Assembly (NCBI GenBank): GCA_003013855.2
Contig: PVNU02001893.1
Location: 744,001-808,000 of the forward strand
Length of the DNA stretch: 64,000 nucleotides
DNA from: Liriodendron chinense
Lineage: Eukaryota; Streptophyta; Magnoliopsida; Magnoliales; Magnoliaceae
Reading direction: 5' to 3'
Under the pieces are notes generated by a model. It made no database searches, was not told the DNA's origin, and worked only from the letters and a program-made list of their open reading frames with translations. A program made the position numbers and the translations under genes. Below are positions 11,916 through 23,594 of this stretch, piece after piece (position 1 is the first letter of the stretch; each line of letters begins with the position of its first letter).

Positions 11916-12334
11916 CCAACAATAGAATAAGGTAAACCACACGAAAACAATGGTAACAGAAACATCCACCATTGAAACCATTGAAACCTTCCAAGAGATC
12001 CAAACCGTTCATAGGGTTATTACCACTTCGATAAACTGTATGCAGAAATATAATCCTGGTACAAAACTTCTATGGCCCCCACAAAGTCTCCAATGGTGGG
12101 CGTTTAATCCATGCTGTTTCGTATGGTGTGGCCCAGGATCGGCATGATTTTTAGAGTGATTTCCTAATGTTGTCTTTCGAAACTGGTGAACGTAGTGGAT
12201 TGGATTTGTTATAGGAATCTCTATGGGCTCCACACAGCTTCCGACTATAGGAAGTCAGGGGGGGGCATGGTAATCCGCCTCCGTCTTTGCCGTTTACTGG
12301 ATTGGGTGCGGCCCGGCTTCACCCATCATGGTGC

Positions 12335-12772
12335 AGCCCTGAACGTGGGGTCCACCTTGATGTATGTATTGGATATCCATGTTGTCCATCTGTCTTGCTG
12401 GCTCCTTTTAGGACATGAACCCAAAAATTAAGCAGATCCAAATCTCATATGGACAATATCATAGGAAACGGTGCTGATTGAATGCCCAACTACCATTAGA
12501 AACTTACTAGGGCCCACCATAATGTTTATTTTCTATCAACCTATTGATAAAGACACACAAACTTGGATAGGGGGGAAAATAAATATCAGCTTGATCGAAA
12601 ACTTTTGTAGCCCACAAAAAGTTTTTAATGGTAGGCATTCATCACCACTATTTCCTGCAGTATGGTCCACCTGAGATTTGGATCTACCTCGTTTTTAGGC
12701 TCATGCCCTAAAATGATCTGGAAAATTGAATGGACAGTGTCGATTAAACATGTCCATCACAGTGGGGCCTAC
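12335..12772. mobile_element. Foldback MITE, copy B
   Basis: Same family as 11300-11745. The left arm carries ggacatgaacccaaaaa and the right arm its inverted counterpart ggctcatgccctaaaatg. The middle block with 'aatatcagcttgatcgaaaa' is conserved. It lies inside the MULE. Confidence 0.8.
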
Positions 12773-12827
12773 AGTGCACCGTCCAGTAATGAGCCACTAT
12801 TGGCAGGTTCAGCAGGCCACAGCACTG

Positions 12828-13550
12828 TAGGGCTGTCAACGGATCGGATTTGGAGCGGATAGTAGCTGATCCGAATCCGATCCGATTTGTGATCCGAGTG
12901 ACCGTATCCGACTCGAAATCCGACAGATCTCTAAACATTTATCCGAAATCCGACCCGACAGAGATTCAGCCGATCCGACTCTGATCCGACCCGATCCGTC
13001 CGTCCACCATGGGCCCTACTGAACTGATGGTCTGGATGATAGTCATTTTGTGCATCGCGTACGACAGGTTTGCTGTTGAAATGCTGATGTCGAAATGCAT
13101 AAGCTGCGGTTAAAAAAAAAAGCAGAAAAATAAACGAAGAAGAAGACCGTACCTGCTGTTGAAATGCATAGCGTCTTCCAGCTGGGTGGGTCCATCTTGT
13201 GACTGACCTGTGTGGGTGCATTGCGCAAGGGGTGAGTTGAAACGCCTAAGCGTCTTCCAGCTTGGTGGGTCCCTCTCCCTCACTCTGTTGGTGGACACCC
13301 CTCTCTCTCTCTCGTTCTCTCATTGCGACAATAGCTAGGGGTTTTTTTTTTTTTTTAAATCTCTTTTTATATGTAACCGGATCATTATCGGATCGGAGCA
13401 GGGTTGCTCCGAATTCATATCCGATTAATAAACGGATCACAGATTTTGATTCGTATCCGATCCGTTGATCCGATTAATGATCCAAATTCGGTTAAATCGG
13501 ATCGGATCCGGATCGGAGTCGGACCATGATCCGATCCATTGACAGCCCTA
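12828..13550. mobile_element. hAT-like element, gatccgatcc family
   Basis: TIR TAGGGCTGTCAA is at both ends (12828 and the complement ending 13550). The subterminal regions (12835-13015 and 13370-13540) are dense arrays of gatccgatcc/atccgaatcc words on both strands. The left flank (12818-12825, cacagcac) and right flank (13551-13558, cacagcag) agree at 7 of 8 positions if 2 bp at the left end are treated as element sequence. No transposase is visible, so it is non-autonomous. Confidence 0.75.
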
Positions 13551-13802
13551 CACAGCAGGTATTGAACGCCCATAGTTGGAAACTGTGGGGGCTTTGAAAT
13601 ATTGTATCAGGATGATATTTGTTACCATAGCTCATCTGAGTGGTAATAACCCAATGAAACATTTAGATAGCCTATAAACATTATAAACATTATGGTCAGC
13701 TTCAGGAAGGTTTCAACGGTGGATATTTTCATTCCTACTGTTTCATGTGGTGTGGCCCAGTTCTGATTTTTAGAATCTTGTCATTTTGTGGTCTTGGAAA
13801 AC

Positions 13803-14032
13803 TAGAGGTATGCATGAGTCGAATCGAATTGAGCTTTGCTAAGCTTAGCTTGGCTCGACTAGCAAAGTAGCTAGGCTCGAGCTTGACTCAGCTTGGTCAT
13901 TGAGCCCAACTGGGCAGCTCAGCTTGGTTTAGACGAGCTTTCGAGCTTAAATTCGAGCTTTCAGACATGGAGGGTAGAGGGAGCGGCTCTACTGGTCTGG
14001 TCATTTGGGGATTGAGCGTTCGTTGGTCGGGC

Positions 14033-14083
<51 letters not shown>

Positions 14084-14543
14084 GAGAGATAAGAGAGAAC
14101 CGAGCAGGTTAGGCCAAGCTTGGCAGGCCGGGAGACGAGGGGAGAGATCAGAGATGAGAGAGAGAGAGTGGAAGCCAAACGGCCAAAGAGGGTCACTGGT
14201 CAAGCTGAGTAAGGGTGAGTTGGCAACTAGGGTTTGAGGGGCGGTAAGGGCGCTCGAATGGAAAAATGGATTAGGTTTAGGGCAAGGGCACTTGACTCTA
14301 TAAATTTTTTTTTATATATATAATATATATACATGTATTATATATATTTTAAAAAAACAATCTAAGTCTATCCAAGCCTCGTTCGAGCCGAACCGAGCTT
14401 GATTTCGAGCTGAGAAGAATCAAGCTCAAGCTTGGCTCGAATTTTCAACTAGCTTGATCCACCCTACGAATCAAGCCGAACCGAGCTTTTTCGAGGCGAG
14501 CCAAACAAGCTTTTCAAGCTGGCTCAGTTTATGTACAGCTCTA
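13803..14543. mobile_element. hAT-like element, gctcgagctt family
   Basis: The ends are TAGAGGTATGCATGAG on the left and the complement of TAGAGCTGTACATAA on the right. The flanks are TGGAAAAC (13795-13802) and TCGAAAAT (14544-14551), 6 of 8 identical. The subterminal regions are arrays of gagcttgg/ctcgagc words, and the centre carries a GA microsatellite. Non-autonomous. Confidence 0.72.
14036..14079. repeat. (GA)n microsatellite
   Basis: About 22 GA units inside a hAT-like element. The Ser/Leu-rich frames over it are artefacts. Confidence 0.95.
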
Positions 14544-14687
14544 TCGAAAATTGATGAAATGAGTGGATTTGTGACCAGAATCTCTGAGGGCCCCACATAG
14601 TTTCCAAGTGCAGGAACTTCATGTGTGCTCAGCAAAGACACCAAAAGGCAAAAGGCAAGCCTTTCACCTAGATTGCATGCGGTGCAC

Positions 14688-14992
14688 AGTGGACCCATCA
14701 TGATGTATCTGTTTAATCCATGCCGTTCATCCATTTTTCTTGATAATTTTAGGGCATGAACCAAAAAATGAGACAGATCCAAATCTCAGGTGGACCACTC
14801 CATAGGAAACAGTGGTGATTGAACAACTACCAATAAGTTTTAAAGTGGGCATCATCATCGCTGTTTCCTGTGGTGGGTCCACCTGAGATTTCAATCTGCC
14901 TAATTTTTTAGCTCATGCTCTAAAATGATCTGAAAAAAATAGATGGATGGCTTGGATAAAACACGTATATAATGGTGGGTCCAACAGAGCAC
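14688..14992. mobile_element. Foldback MITE, copy C (short spacer)
   Basis: Same arms as copy A (gggcatgaaccaaaaaatg...caggtggaccac and the inverted counterpart), but the spacer is only about 40 bp, so the element is a nearly pure hairpin. Confidence 0.78.
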
Positions 14993-15227
14993 CAACCATT
15001 GGCCACGTCCTTGCTACAAGCAATAGGCGTCAGAAGACATTTTAGTGAGTATTTTTGTCATTTTTTGAAAATTTATAAGACGGGAGGTTATAAAAAACTA
15101 ACGGAAGGTACCTGTTTGGAAATAAGTTAATTAATGAGGTAGGTTAATAAAAACTTATTTTAAAAAGGTATGAGGATGTAAATATAATATTAATTAGATA
15201 TTATTTTGTAAAATTCCCTGACATTTA

Positions 15228-16600
15228 ATATGAGATTTTCATACCTTTGAGTATTATTTTAGGCATTACCTCTCCCTTTACCTCTTGACAAGCTTAGAGC
15301 TTTGATTTTCTCCTCCTTCATTGTTAGATGATTCTCAGCCATGACCATGGACACAACCAGGATTATATCCACCTCTATTCCTTCCATGGTTGAAATTGTG
15401 AACATCAACAATTGAGTTTTGAGTACATGCTTAAGTGATAAAGAAGCTCTTTGATTCAGTTAATGCTCATGGGCTTCCAACAAACTTATATGTTCTTTGA
15501 TGCGCATAGAAGAAATATTTTTCACTTCTCAATAGCACATATGTACAACGGGCTAAATTTTTTTAATGTGAGTATTCATAGAATTTTCTCTATGACTTCT
15601 ATGACATTATTTCTTTTTATTTACATTGCCTATTTGGTTAGTCGAAAATGCATGTAAATTAAGTGTGGTAGATTAGTAATGATAGCTTACTTGATATTTG
15701 TTGCAAATAAAGATGTGGACGGGCATAGGTTTTAGAAAGAGTGTCAAGTAAACTCTCTGGGTCCACCTTGATGTATGTGTTTCAACTAGGTTGTCCATCC
15801 ATTTTGTAAAATCATTTTAGGGCATGAGCAAAAAAGCAAGGCATATCCAAAACTTTTGTAGCCCCCAAGGAGTATTCAATGGTAGGCATTCAATCATCAC
15901 TGTCTTTTCTAGTGTGGTCCACTTGAGATTTGGATTTGCCTCATCTTTGGGCTCATACCATAAAATGATATGAAAAAGTTAATGGACGGTGTGGATATAG
16001 CATGTACATCATGGTGGGTCCACCTGTTACAACATTAAAATTTTGCTCAGTTTTTTAGGTAAAATTCCAATATTAACACTAAACCAAACATGGAGAACTA
16101 GCCATAATTGCCTGTATACCACCATTTACATCAATTTACAGCTAACCAAACAGCCCCTTAACTGATTTGCAGCAAAAATCACCTCATGAATGTAATTGGC
16201 AATTCTTCCGGTGTCTATCATCTTTAATGCTTCAAATGCTTTATATCTTTTTTCACTCAATTTGCATCTTTGTAACTTTTCTCTAAAAATTCTTATACCT
16301 TTTCATCGTTGTGGCTTTTAAGATTCTATCAAGTACTTCCTGGAATATGAAATAGTACCTCCTTGTCATTCTTTTGAGCATTTCAAAGTGTTTCTCTTCT
16401 TGATTGTGGAAAATCTTCAAATTCTTTCATATTAGCTACATGACATAGGCGCCATTCTCCACCAAATTCCATAACTCTTGAGATTAGATCAGCCTCTTAA
16501 TCTAAATGCTGTACCAAATTATAATTTGTCTTACAAAATCTTAAGATTTGTGATTGAATATCCCATTCAAGGCCATGATTTGTGTCTACATGAGTTGGAC
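15228..16600 (-). pseudogene. Copia gag remnant (UBN2-type)
   Basis: On the minus strand the frame around 16290-16170 reads KLQRCKLSEKRYKAFEALKM and then a YIHEVIFAANQ-like segment, matching the UBN2/retrotran_gag region of plant Copia. Around 15400-15330 there is a Gly/Arg-rich segment (NFNHGRNRGGYNPGC) as seen before zinc knuckles. A foldback MITE (15757-16025) sits in the middle. The 3' continuation lies beyond the MULE at 11021. Many stops are present. Confidence 0.7.
15757..16025. mobile_element. Foldback MITE, copy D
   Basis: Arms of the same family: 'gggtccaccttgatgtatgt' on the left, and its inverted counterpart ending 'tacatcatggtgggtccacc' on the right. The spacer is short. It is inserted in the old Copia gag. 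Confidence 0.75.
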
Positions 16601-16649
16601 TAAAAAAAAGAAAGGAAAAAACAAAAACAAAAATAGCTTCTTACCTTAG

Positions 16650-16661
16650 GCTTTGATACCA
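16650..16661 (-). other. Primer binding site of the old Copia element
   Basis: On the minus strand this reads TGGTATCAAAGC, one base from TGGTATCAGAGC, which is complementary to the 3' end of plant initiator tRNA-Met. It fixes the direction of the nested Copia element. The 5' LTR should lie just to the right (about 16662-16990). Confidence 0.75.
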
Positions 16662-17050
16662 CTTTAGGTTCTTTTGGACCCAATACTTGATGGTCACTTG
16701 ATGGCCCACACAGCTACCAACTTGGCCCTTGTGCTAAGATTGTCCAATAATTTGGACCGTCCATATTCTAGATATAGCACTATTAAAAAAATCCATTGTC
16801 CCATGATCGTGCTTCCGAAACGATCTTAACCTTTGATAATTTTCATAGTTGAAGGGGAGCCATTGAAAATTAACTTTTCATTGTTATAAATTCGACTACG
16901 GTGGCCAGAATCATCCGTTCAGATTTAGTTTCTAACAATCTCCTGCATATATGAGATGCCCTCACATATATCATGTGCCCCTACTGACTGCACCATATAT
17001 GAGATGTACTCACACACATGGCAATACACTCAAATAACTACACGAAAAGA

Positions 17051-17052
<2 letters not shown>

Positions 17053-17084
<32 letters not shown>
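17053..17084. repeat. (CT)n microsatellite
   Basis: About 16 CT units. Confidence 0.95.
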
Positions 17085-17086
<2 letters not shown>

Positions 17087-17364
17087 GTATAGCTCTTCCA
17101 AAGGCATGTAAGAGCCATGAACACATGCACCCAAATATAGTAGGGTGAGGTTGACAAAAAACCAACCTCCGACCACACCCCTTTCTTTGTTCCCTTTTTC
17201 CATTTAAAGGTCCACTCATCTAATCATGCATTCTTCTAAGTGTCATTTGTCTTGTGGCCCAAAATGTCCCATTTTCCTTTCTGTGGACAAGATCGTCCTC
17301 ACCTTTCATGAGATTTTTCACTGCAACATTTCCTCATCTTTCATTTTAATTCCTCTAGATATTG

Positions 17365-18335
17365 GATTTAAGAAAGACCCATCTTGGGATTCGTGCCAAA
17401 GGAGCTTTCCATTGGTCACATCATGCATCATGGACCAGAAACTACAGTGATCAGTTGGAAATAGTGGTGAATCGATCACCATACGCACACACGGCATTCG
17501 TGTATGGTGATCTGGACCGTACAGATCATAGGCCACAAGGTGGATATCGGTCTTAGTTAAAAAATCAGATGATAACTGGATGTTATTAACCACCTGATGT
17601 GGCCCATTGAATTTGTCTGATACAGGATTTAAGAAAGACCCATCTAGGAATTCGTGCCAAAGGAGCTTCCATTGGTCAGATTATGCATAATGGGCCATAA
17701 ACTACAGTGATCCGTTGGAAATGGCGGCGAATCGATCACCATACGCACTCGTGTATGGCGATCTGGACCGTACAGATGGTAGGCCACAAGGTGGATTGGT
17801 CTTAGATCAAAGATCATGATAACCGGATGTTATTAACTATTTGATGTGGCCCATTGAATTGGCTGATCATGACTACTTTATTTTTAACCATTCATTTTCT
17901 TATATTTGATTTAATCCCTCAGATGTAGGATTTGAGAAAGACCCATCACAGGATTCATACCAAAGGAGCTTCACTGATCACAATATACGCTCATCAAGGG
18001 CTAGAAATTACTGTGACCGGCAAAGATGGTGACCAATCAACCACCGAAAACTTGGGATGCATGTATGGCGATCTGCACCGTACAGATCATGGACCACATG
18101 GTGGATCGGTTTTAGCAAAAAAATTCACCCTAGCCGGATGTTATTAACCGTCTGATGTGGCCCACTGATTGTGGTTTCTGACTACTTTATTTTTAACCAT
18201 TCATTGAAAATTTTCACTGCAATATTTCCCTATCTTTGATTTTTAGGAATGGTGTACTCCAATCAACCACTGTATATGTATGGCGATCTGAACCGTACAG
18301 ATCGCTGGCCACATGCTGCATTGGTTGCAATTTGA
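17365..18335. repeat. Tandem array of a roughly 260-300-bp unit
   Basis: Three full units start at about 17366, 17626 and 17928. Each opens with ggattt.agaaagacccatc, passes through ccaaaggagctt, a gtatggcgatctggaccgtac block and ends in gttattaaccNNNtgatgtggccca. A fourth truncated unit retains the gtatggcgatctgaaccgtac block near 18270. A dispersed copy lies at 50398-50615 beyond the last large coding exon of the MADS gene. The units have no open frame. Confidence 0.85.
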
Positions 18336-19515
18336 TAAACATTAGCCCTACGATTTCTATGGTTATGATTTTGCCTGTTGAATTTGGCCGATGACCAGTT
18401 TATTTTAACCATTCATTTGGTAGCTGGAATTGAATGGTCATGATTGTATGATTTTTGTGATAGCTCGCATGTCATCCATCCACATCGGTCCCACGATTTC
18501 TATGGTCCAGATTGCTGTACATTCATGATCTAAACTCTAGCCCGAGATTGCTGTGTGATCATCATCTGGTTTTTAATTCTTTTACAAGTGGGGTCAATAG
18601 GGAATCCTGACCATTGGTATGTAGCTTCCCATAGAGGATAGACCATTCCCATCAAATGGTCTCAATAGGAAATCTTAATCTTCAGATCTGTGGCCTGTAA
18701 ATAGACGGTTAAGATGAAAAATACAGAAACAGTCCATATTCAACTCAAAAAAGTCCCAAGATTGTCGCTGGGGGCACGATTCGTCAACCGTGGGATCGGG
18801 ACTTGACAGATCAATGGTCTGGATTACCAAACAGTGGGCCCCACTTGCTGGAATGAGAGAGATAGAGGGTGGTTGAAGATATTTAGGAAGGAGAGAATTG
18901 ATAGTTTAGCACCATTTAGAAAATGGTGGTGGCTCTTCAGTGGTCCACACGAAATAGTTGTACTGGTATCCGAACCGTCCAAATCTGTGAACCAATCAGG
19001 AATGGATCATAACCCCAAAAACCCACACAAAGAAGATGATCGTAACCATCTGTTCTCACCCTCGAATTCTGACCACTCACTATTATACTTTCAACCGTTC
19101 ATTGGACAACATCAATCGGACGGTTAGGTTTCTTGATCAGCACGATTTTAGAGACACGGTCCATCCACAATCTTCCCTACGATTTGGATGGTCCGGATGG
19201 CTGTACGTAGTTGCCACGTGGCAGGAGGATGAGCATGGGATTGAACCATCATGGGAGTGTAGCCCATGGAGGAAATTAGGAGGATGTTCCCAGGGGTATT
19301 AATGTCAATAAAGTGCAGACACTCTCGTGGAATGGGATTCCATCACAAACCCAAAATAGTAAGATGGAAGGTGATGGTAGGGGGACCATCCATTTATATG
19401 GACCTAGCTTTCTCTCTTTATAGGAATAACCCTTCACGGGTTGTGATAGGCCAGGACTGCGTGTATGGACTTCTTAAATTACCAAAATACCCTTGGTCTC
19501 ATCTTATTCTGCATG

Positions 19516-19519
<4 letters not shown>

Positions 19520-19570
<51 letters not shown>
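19520..19570. repeat. (TA)n microsatellite
   Basis: About 25 TA units. Confidence 0.95.
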
Positions 19571-19572
<2 letters not shown>

Positions 19573-20371
19573 ATCAAATAACATTTTTGTTGGATTGTCA
19601 TTTATTATAATCTAAAAAAAAAGGGCCAGAGTAGTGTGATAATTCAACACTATTTCGAAAATCCTGGCGACTCATCATGACCGTTCAAATTGTGGGGCAT
19701 GTTGTGGATGCAGCACTAGAATGGGAAAGAAAGAAATTAGTTTTTAAAAAAATTTGTGCCTAAAAATACTTTATATAGCTATTGCTATGCAAGCGGGACT
19801 AAGAGATCCTAACCATAGGATTGATTGTTAAGAAATGAATGGCTGAGGGTCATTGCCAAAAAAAAAAAAAAAAGGACGGTTAAGAGTACAATAGTGAGTG
19901 GTCTGAATTCCAAAAGGAAAGTCAGATGGTTACTGTCATCTACTTAGTGTAATTTTTAGGTTATGCTCCCACCCCAATTGGGCCAGATGATTTTAGCGGT
20001 CTAGATTGTATGCCTATGCGATGTGTATATGATAGCAATCAATTCCCAAACTAAGTCACGGCACACACGCATCAAGATCTAAGCCGTTCATCTGATGGGT
20101 CCCACCATGAATATACCCTGGCCTGAAAAACAGGTTGATCCATTCATCAAGTCAGCCTCACTTGTACGATGAATATAGACCATGGCTCATCTTTCTTTCT
20201 TTTTTGTTCTAACCGTCCAAGTTTCTCAATCTTTTAGGCCAAGGCATGTTCACATTAAACAGGATGAGTGGTCCTGATCTTGCACGTGTATGCCATGCTG
20301 GCGCGTGTTTGGGAATCTCCTCTTCCATATTTCATCATGTGAATACACGTGGCACCTGTTTTTTTTCTCAA

Positions 20372-20374
<3 letters not shown>

Positions 20375-20435
<61 letters not shown>
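20375..20435. repeat. (TA)n microsatellite
   Basis: About 30 TA units. Confidence 0.95.
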
Positions 20436-20619
20436 CTGGAACAACAAAATGGTGATGAAATAGCAATGCAATACGTTGCATGGGAATGGAAATGAATCAA
20501 ATGATACTCATACCCCATTTTCTCGATGCATACACGGATACACCTCTTCCTTTCAATAATTGATGAGATTCCAATAGATCTGAACCGATCAAATGATGGG
20601 CCACCGCATGGTTAGGTAG

Positions 20620-20999
20620 TGGCGCCCGTACTGTGACAAATGGTATCAGAGCCTAGGGTGGCATGCCCGGGACGGCTCGTGTCTTGAGGGTGGGGGATTG
20701 TGACGCCCGGTCCACTGACAGAGGGTACCCTGGCGTTGGTCCATGCCTGTCCTCTGTTGGAGGCTGGTCTCTGAGTCGCAAGTGTACAGCCAGGCCACTA
20801 TCCAGCTCGGTGTCCGATTTCAGACCTTACGAGTATGACGCCTTTGGGTGTGAAAAACTTCCACTGGGCACTCTGAAAGAAACCCATGAGGTGAGGGTAC
20901 CCCGGTCCGGTAGTGTCCGTTTTGGGGTGACCCTAAGAATAAATGCGTGAGGCTTTGGCCAGAGCAAACAATATCATACTGCATGGGCGGGCTGTGACA
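20620..20999 (+). mobile_element. TRIM (miniature LTR retrotransposon) with a collapsed 5' LTR
   Basis: The order is: 5' LTR remnant of 19 bp (20620-20638, TGGCGCCCGTACTGTGACA); a 2-nt spacer; the initiator-tRNA PBS TGGTATCAGAGC (20641-20652); a purine tract gagggtgggggat (20686-20698); and a 301-bp 3' LTR (20699-20999, starting TGTGACGCCCGG and ending CTGTGACA). The internal domain is only about 60 nt, so there is no coding. The 5-bp duplication GGTAG flanks both ends exactly (20615-20619 and 21000-21004). The 5' LTR kept its two ends and lost about 280 bp internally. Confidence 0.88.
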
Positions 21000-21835
21000 G
21001 GTAGACAATAAAAATTTGTAGCTGTTTTCATCCGTTTGATCTGTAGACACTTTTTTTAGACCATTGCTTAGCTCAGCCGCCCTCGAATGGGTGATGGATC
21101 AGACATCTATGGACCCCATTCATAATGATCTTTAAGCCATAGCCCATACTCATCCAAAAGGTAGTCTACTGAATGAACGGTGGGGATTCATCGATAAACT
21201 GCTCCAATCAATGGTTTGTAGTGTTGACATGGTTTACTAAATGGTATTGAACGCACAAAGGATCCTGGGATTTTGATCGAGTAAGATTTTCTCGTAATTT
21301 ATTTCCCTCCAAAAAAAATGTTAGACCCAAGTGGGCCCACCTATGATAACAGTGATCTAAACCATTGGACAGGATGAATTCACTGTGGATCGTACATGGC
21401 TTCAATATCACCCTGATCTGATGATCACAACCATTTAAATAGGGCCACCAAACTGTAGCATCAAACAATTTGCAATCTTACCGTCCATCTTACATGCTGT
21501 CAACCCCATGGCAATTTTTGGATCAAGCAATCTACTGTCTCTCCCTCAATGGTCTTTGTAGACATAGGTGGGCCCAGTGGCCCCAAGAACGGAATTGCAC
21601 TGTAAAAAGGTAAGAAAAGGTGGTACTGGATCGTAAACCTACCTATATATGACTCCAGACATTGTATCTAATACCTTTGGGCATTGCCACGTCAGGTTAG
21701 CACTTTGCATCTCAATTCAACCCTATTTCTAGGGTTTTAGGTAGAAATAAAAACCTACGGCTAGGATTACTCTAGAGTTTCTAAGGCAGTTGGGATCTTT
21801 GTAATAAAACTAACTAGTGTTTGAAAGGTCTGGTC

Positions 21836-22157
21836 ACGTACAGCCGGCTGTATGGTAACTTAGCATACAACCCCGTCTTCCCTCCAACAAGTCACACGTG
21901 TAAGAAATCTGACCCGTGCAATTGCTATGCCCCACTGTGAAGATCACTTACTTTAAAATTCAGGTCGGAACACTCATTAGATGGGCCACACGTGTACATA
22001 CAGCCGTACCCACTATCTTCCATTGATTTCTACTCAGTGGCCTGCCCCATGAGTTGTTTCATGGTGGGACCCACCGTTTTATGAGTCGAATGTCTTGCAG
22101 AATGGAAGTGGGAAAGATGGGGCTGCATGCTAACTTAGCATACAGCAGGCTGTACGT
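21836..22157. mobile_element. MITE with tacagccggctgta-type TIR
   Basis: The left end ACGTACAGCCGGCTGTATG and the reverse complement of the right end ACGTACAGCCTGCTGTATG match, and similarity continues for about 30 bp through ttagcatacaac. The TIR itself holds an internal palindrome (cagccggctg). About 320 bp, no coding capacity. Confidence 0.75.
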
Positions 22158-23024
22158 AATGAGTTCTCAAAGAAATAAAACATGGATATGGCACACAGTA
22201 TGAAATGAACACCCCCCCATACAACTAGTTGTACCGTAGGCTCACAATAAAACCAGTTCCCTACACATGTGGGACAGTCTAATCATCAATCTGAGCAGTT
22301 CATTGATTCTAGCTGACTCTTTCTATGCGTCATGTGAGAATCATGCAGCCATGCTATCTTAACCATCCAATCAATGGCTTGGATAAAAAAAATGAACACC
22401 TACTGCTTGAAACATCTATTTGGTGGGACCCATCTTCAACTGGTAATAAATCTGGGGAAACACTTTGGTCAGATGATGCTAACAAATTGATCTATGGCTC
22501 CTCCTACAACGAACGGTTATAACAAACTGATCAACAATCCAAAGTGTCAGGATCATCCCAACCGTCCTGATTTGCCATAGTGGCCTGCCAATGGTTGGCT
22601 TGAATTAATTGACTGTCCATATGGATGATCTGAAGATGCCACGTGTCCAATGCAACTAGGTGCATCATAAAGCTAACAATACAACTAGTTTGATAAGATT
22701 ATTTCCAGTAAATAATAATGAAAATTATCCAGTGCTCTAAGAAAGCTATAAATTATAATAATCCATGTTTTATTAGGATACTTGGACAGTCCAAGCTGCT
22801 GCTCTAGACCGTTCATCATGTCCAGAATATAGCTCATGTGGTACGACATAAAAATCAGACCAATCAGATAGTTCTAACCATGCCATAAATTGCCTACATA
22901 AAATGGACAGTTAAGATCATTTATGGTAAAATAGGCCAATTTAACAATTTGAGCCATATAATTGTTGGGTCCTATCCGCTGTGAGCTGTTATGGATCTGA
23001 TCAGGAATGGTTGGCCCATGTAAG
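22158..23024. other. Non-genic DNA
   Basis: No gene is seen. It includes two ctagttgta-type palindromic words (about 22217 and 22675) that may mark another decayed MITE. Confidence 0.45.
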
Positions 23025-23476
23025 GGACACATTTTTCATTTTGAGAAATATAAAGCTGCAAGTTTGTACCATTTCAATACCCAAAATGGAAAAAAGGGGT
23101 GTAGACAAATCAACTGATGGGTGCAAATAACGAAGAAGAAGAAGAAAAAAAAAGAGCAAAATGGTGGGTCCCACCAAATACATGGGAGGGAGAGTTTTAG
23201 GGTTTTTAAGACATGGGACTCCCCAATTTTCATTTTTGAAATACAGAACTGCATTTTCGTAACACTTCAGCACCCAAAATGAGCAAAATGGTGTGTAATG
23301 AAAATCATCTGGTGGTTAAAATACCAACAACCAAAATACAAAACCCTAAAACATGGTAGAGAGAATTTTCATTTTTCATTTTAAGAATTCTATTACTTCA
23401 TTTCTGTACCATTTCAATACCCAAAATGAGAAAAGTGGGTCCATCCAAATCAATAGATGGGTGCAACTATCAATCA

Positions 23477-23511
<35 letters not shown>

Positions 23512-23530
23512 AGTGGAATTTACTAGCTAG
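23025..23530. repeat. Three tandem units of about 140-195 bp upstream of the MADS gene
   Basis: Each unit contains a tttcattttgaga-like block, then 'cacttcagcacccaaaatga' or 'catttcaatacccaaaatg', then a 'gatgggtgcaa'-type word. Units start at about 23027, 23228 and 23363. An A tract of 31 bp lies at 23478-23508. Confidence 0.7.
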
Positions 23531-23594
23531 GGTTTGTATACATGGGAGGGAGAGGCGTATCAAGTGCCATATCCCTGACCCCTATCTTTCCCGC

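Larger units (their letters stand above)
11022..15218. mobile_element. Mutator-like element (MULE) with about 185-bp TIRs
   Basis: The left end (11022-11210, starting GGAAATTTTAC) and the reverse complement of the right end (about 15035-15218, starting GGGAATTTTAC) align over about 185 bp. They share words such as taccttccgttagttt and cattaatta. The flanks are TAATATTTA (11013-11021) and TGACATTTA (15219-15227), matching at 7 of 9 positions, the 9-bp duplication size of MULEs. The interior has no MURA transposase and is filled with foldback elements, a SINE fragment and two hAT-like elements. It sits in a Copia gag next to the zinc knuckle. Confidence 0.85.
18336..20614. other. Non-genic DNA
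   Basis: I see no gene. The stretch contains many short words of the ggtccac/gaccgtcca type shared with the foldback and MITE families, and two TA microsatellites. No inverted-repeat borders could be defined. Confidence 0.5.

Noticed and set aside
13897..14237. Open frames of 67-99 codons
   Set aside because: These are GA microsatellite artefacts in a hAT-like element.
20699..20999. Cassandra-type TRIM with a 5S rRNA-like promoter
   Set aside because: I looked for the 5S internal promoter words in the LTR and saw none.
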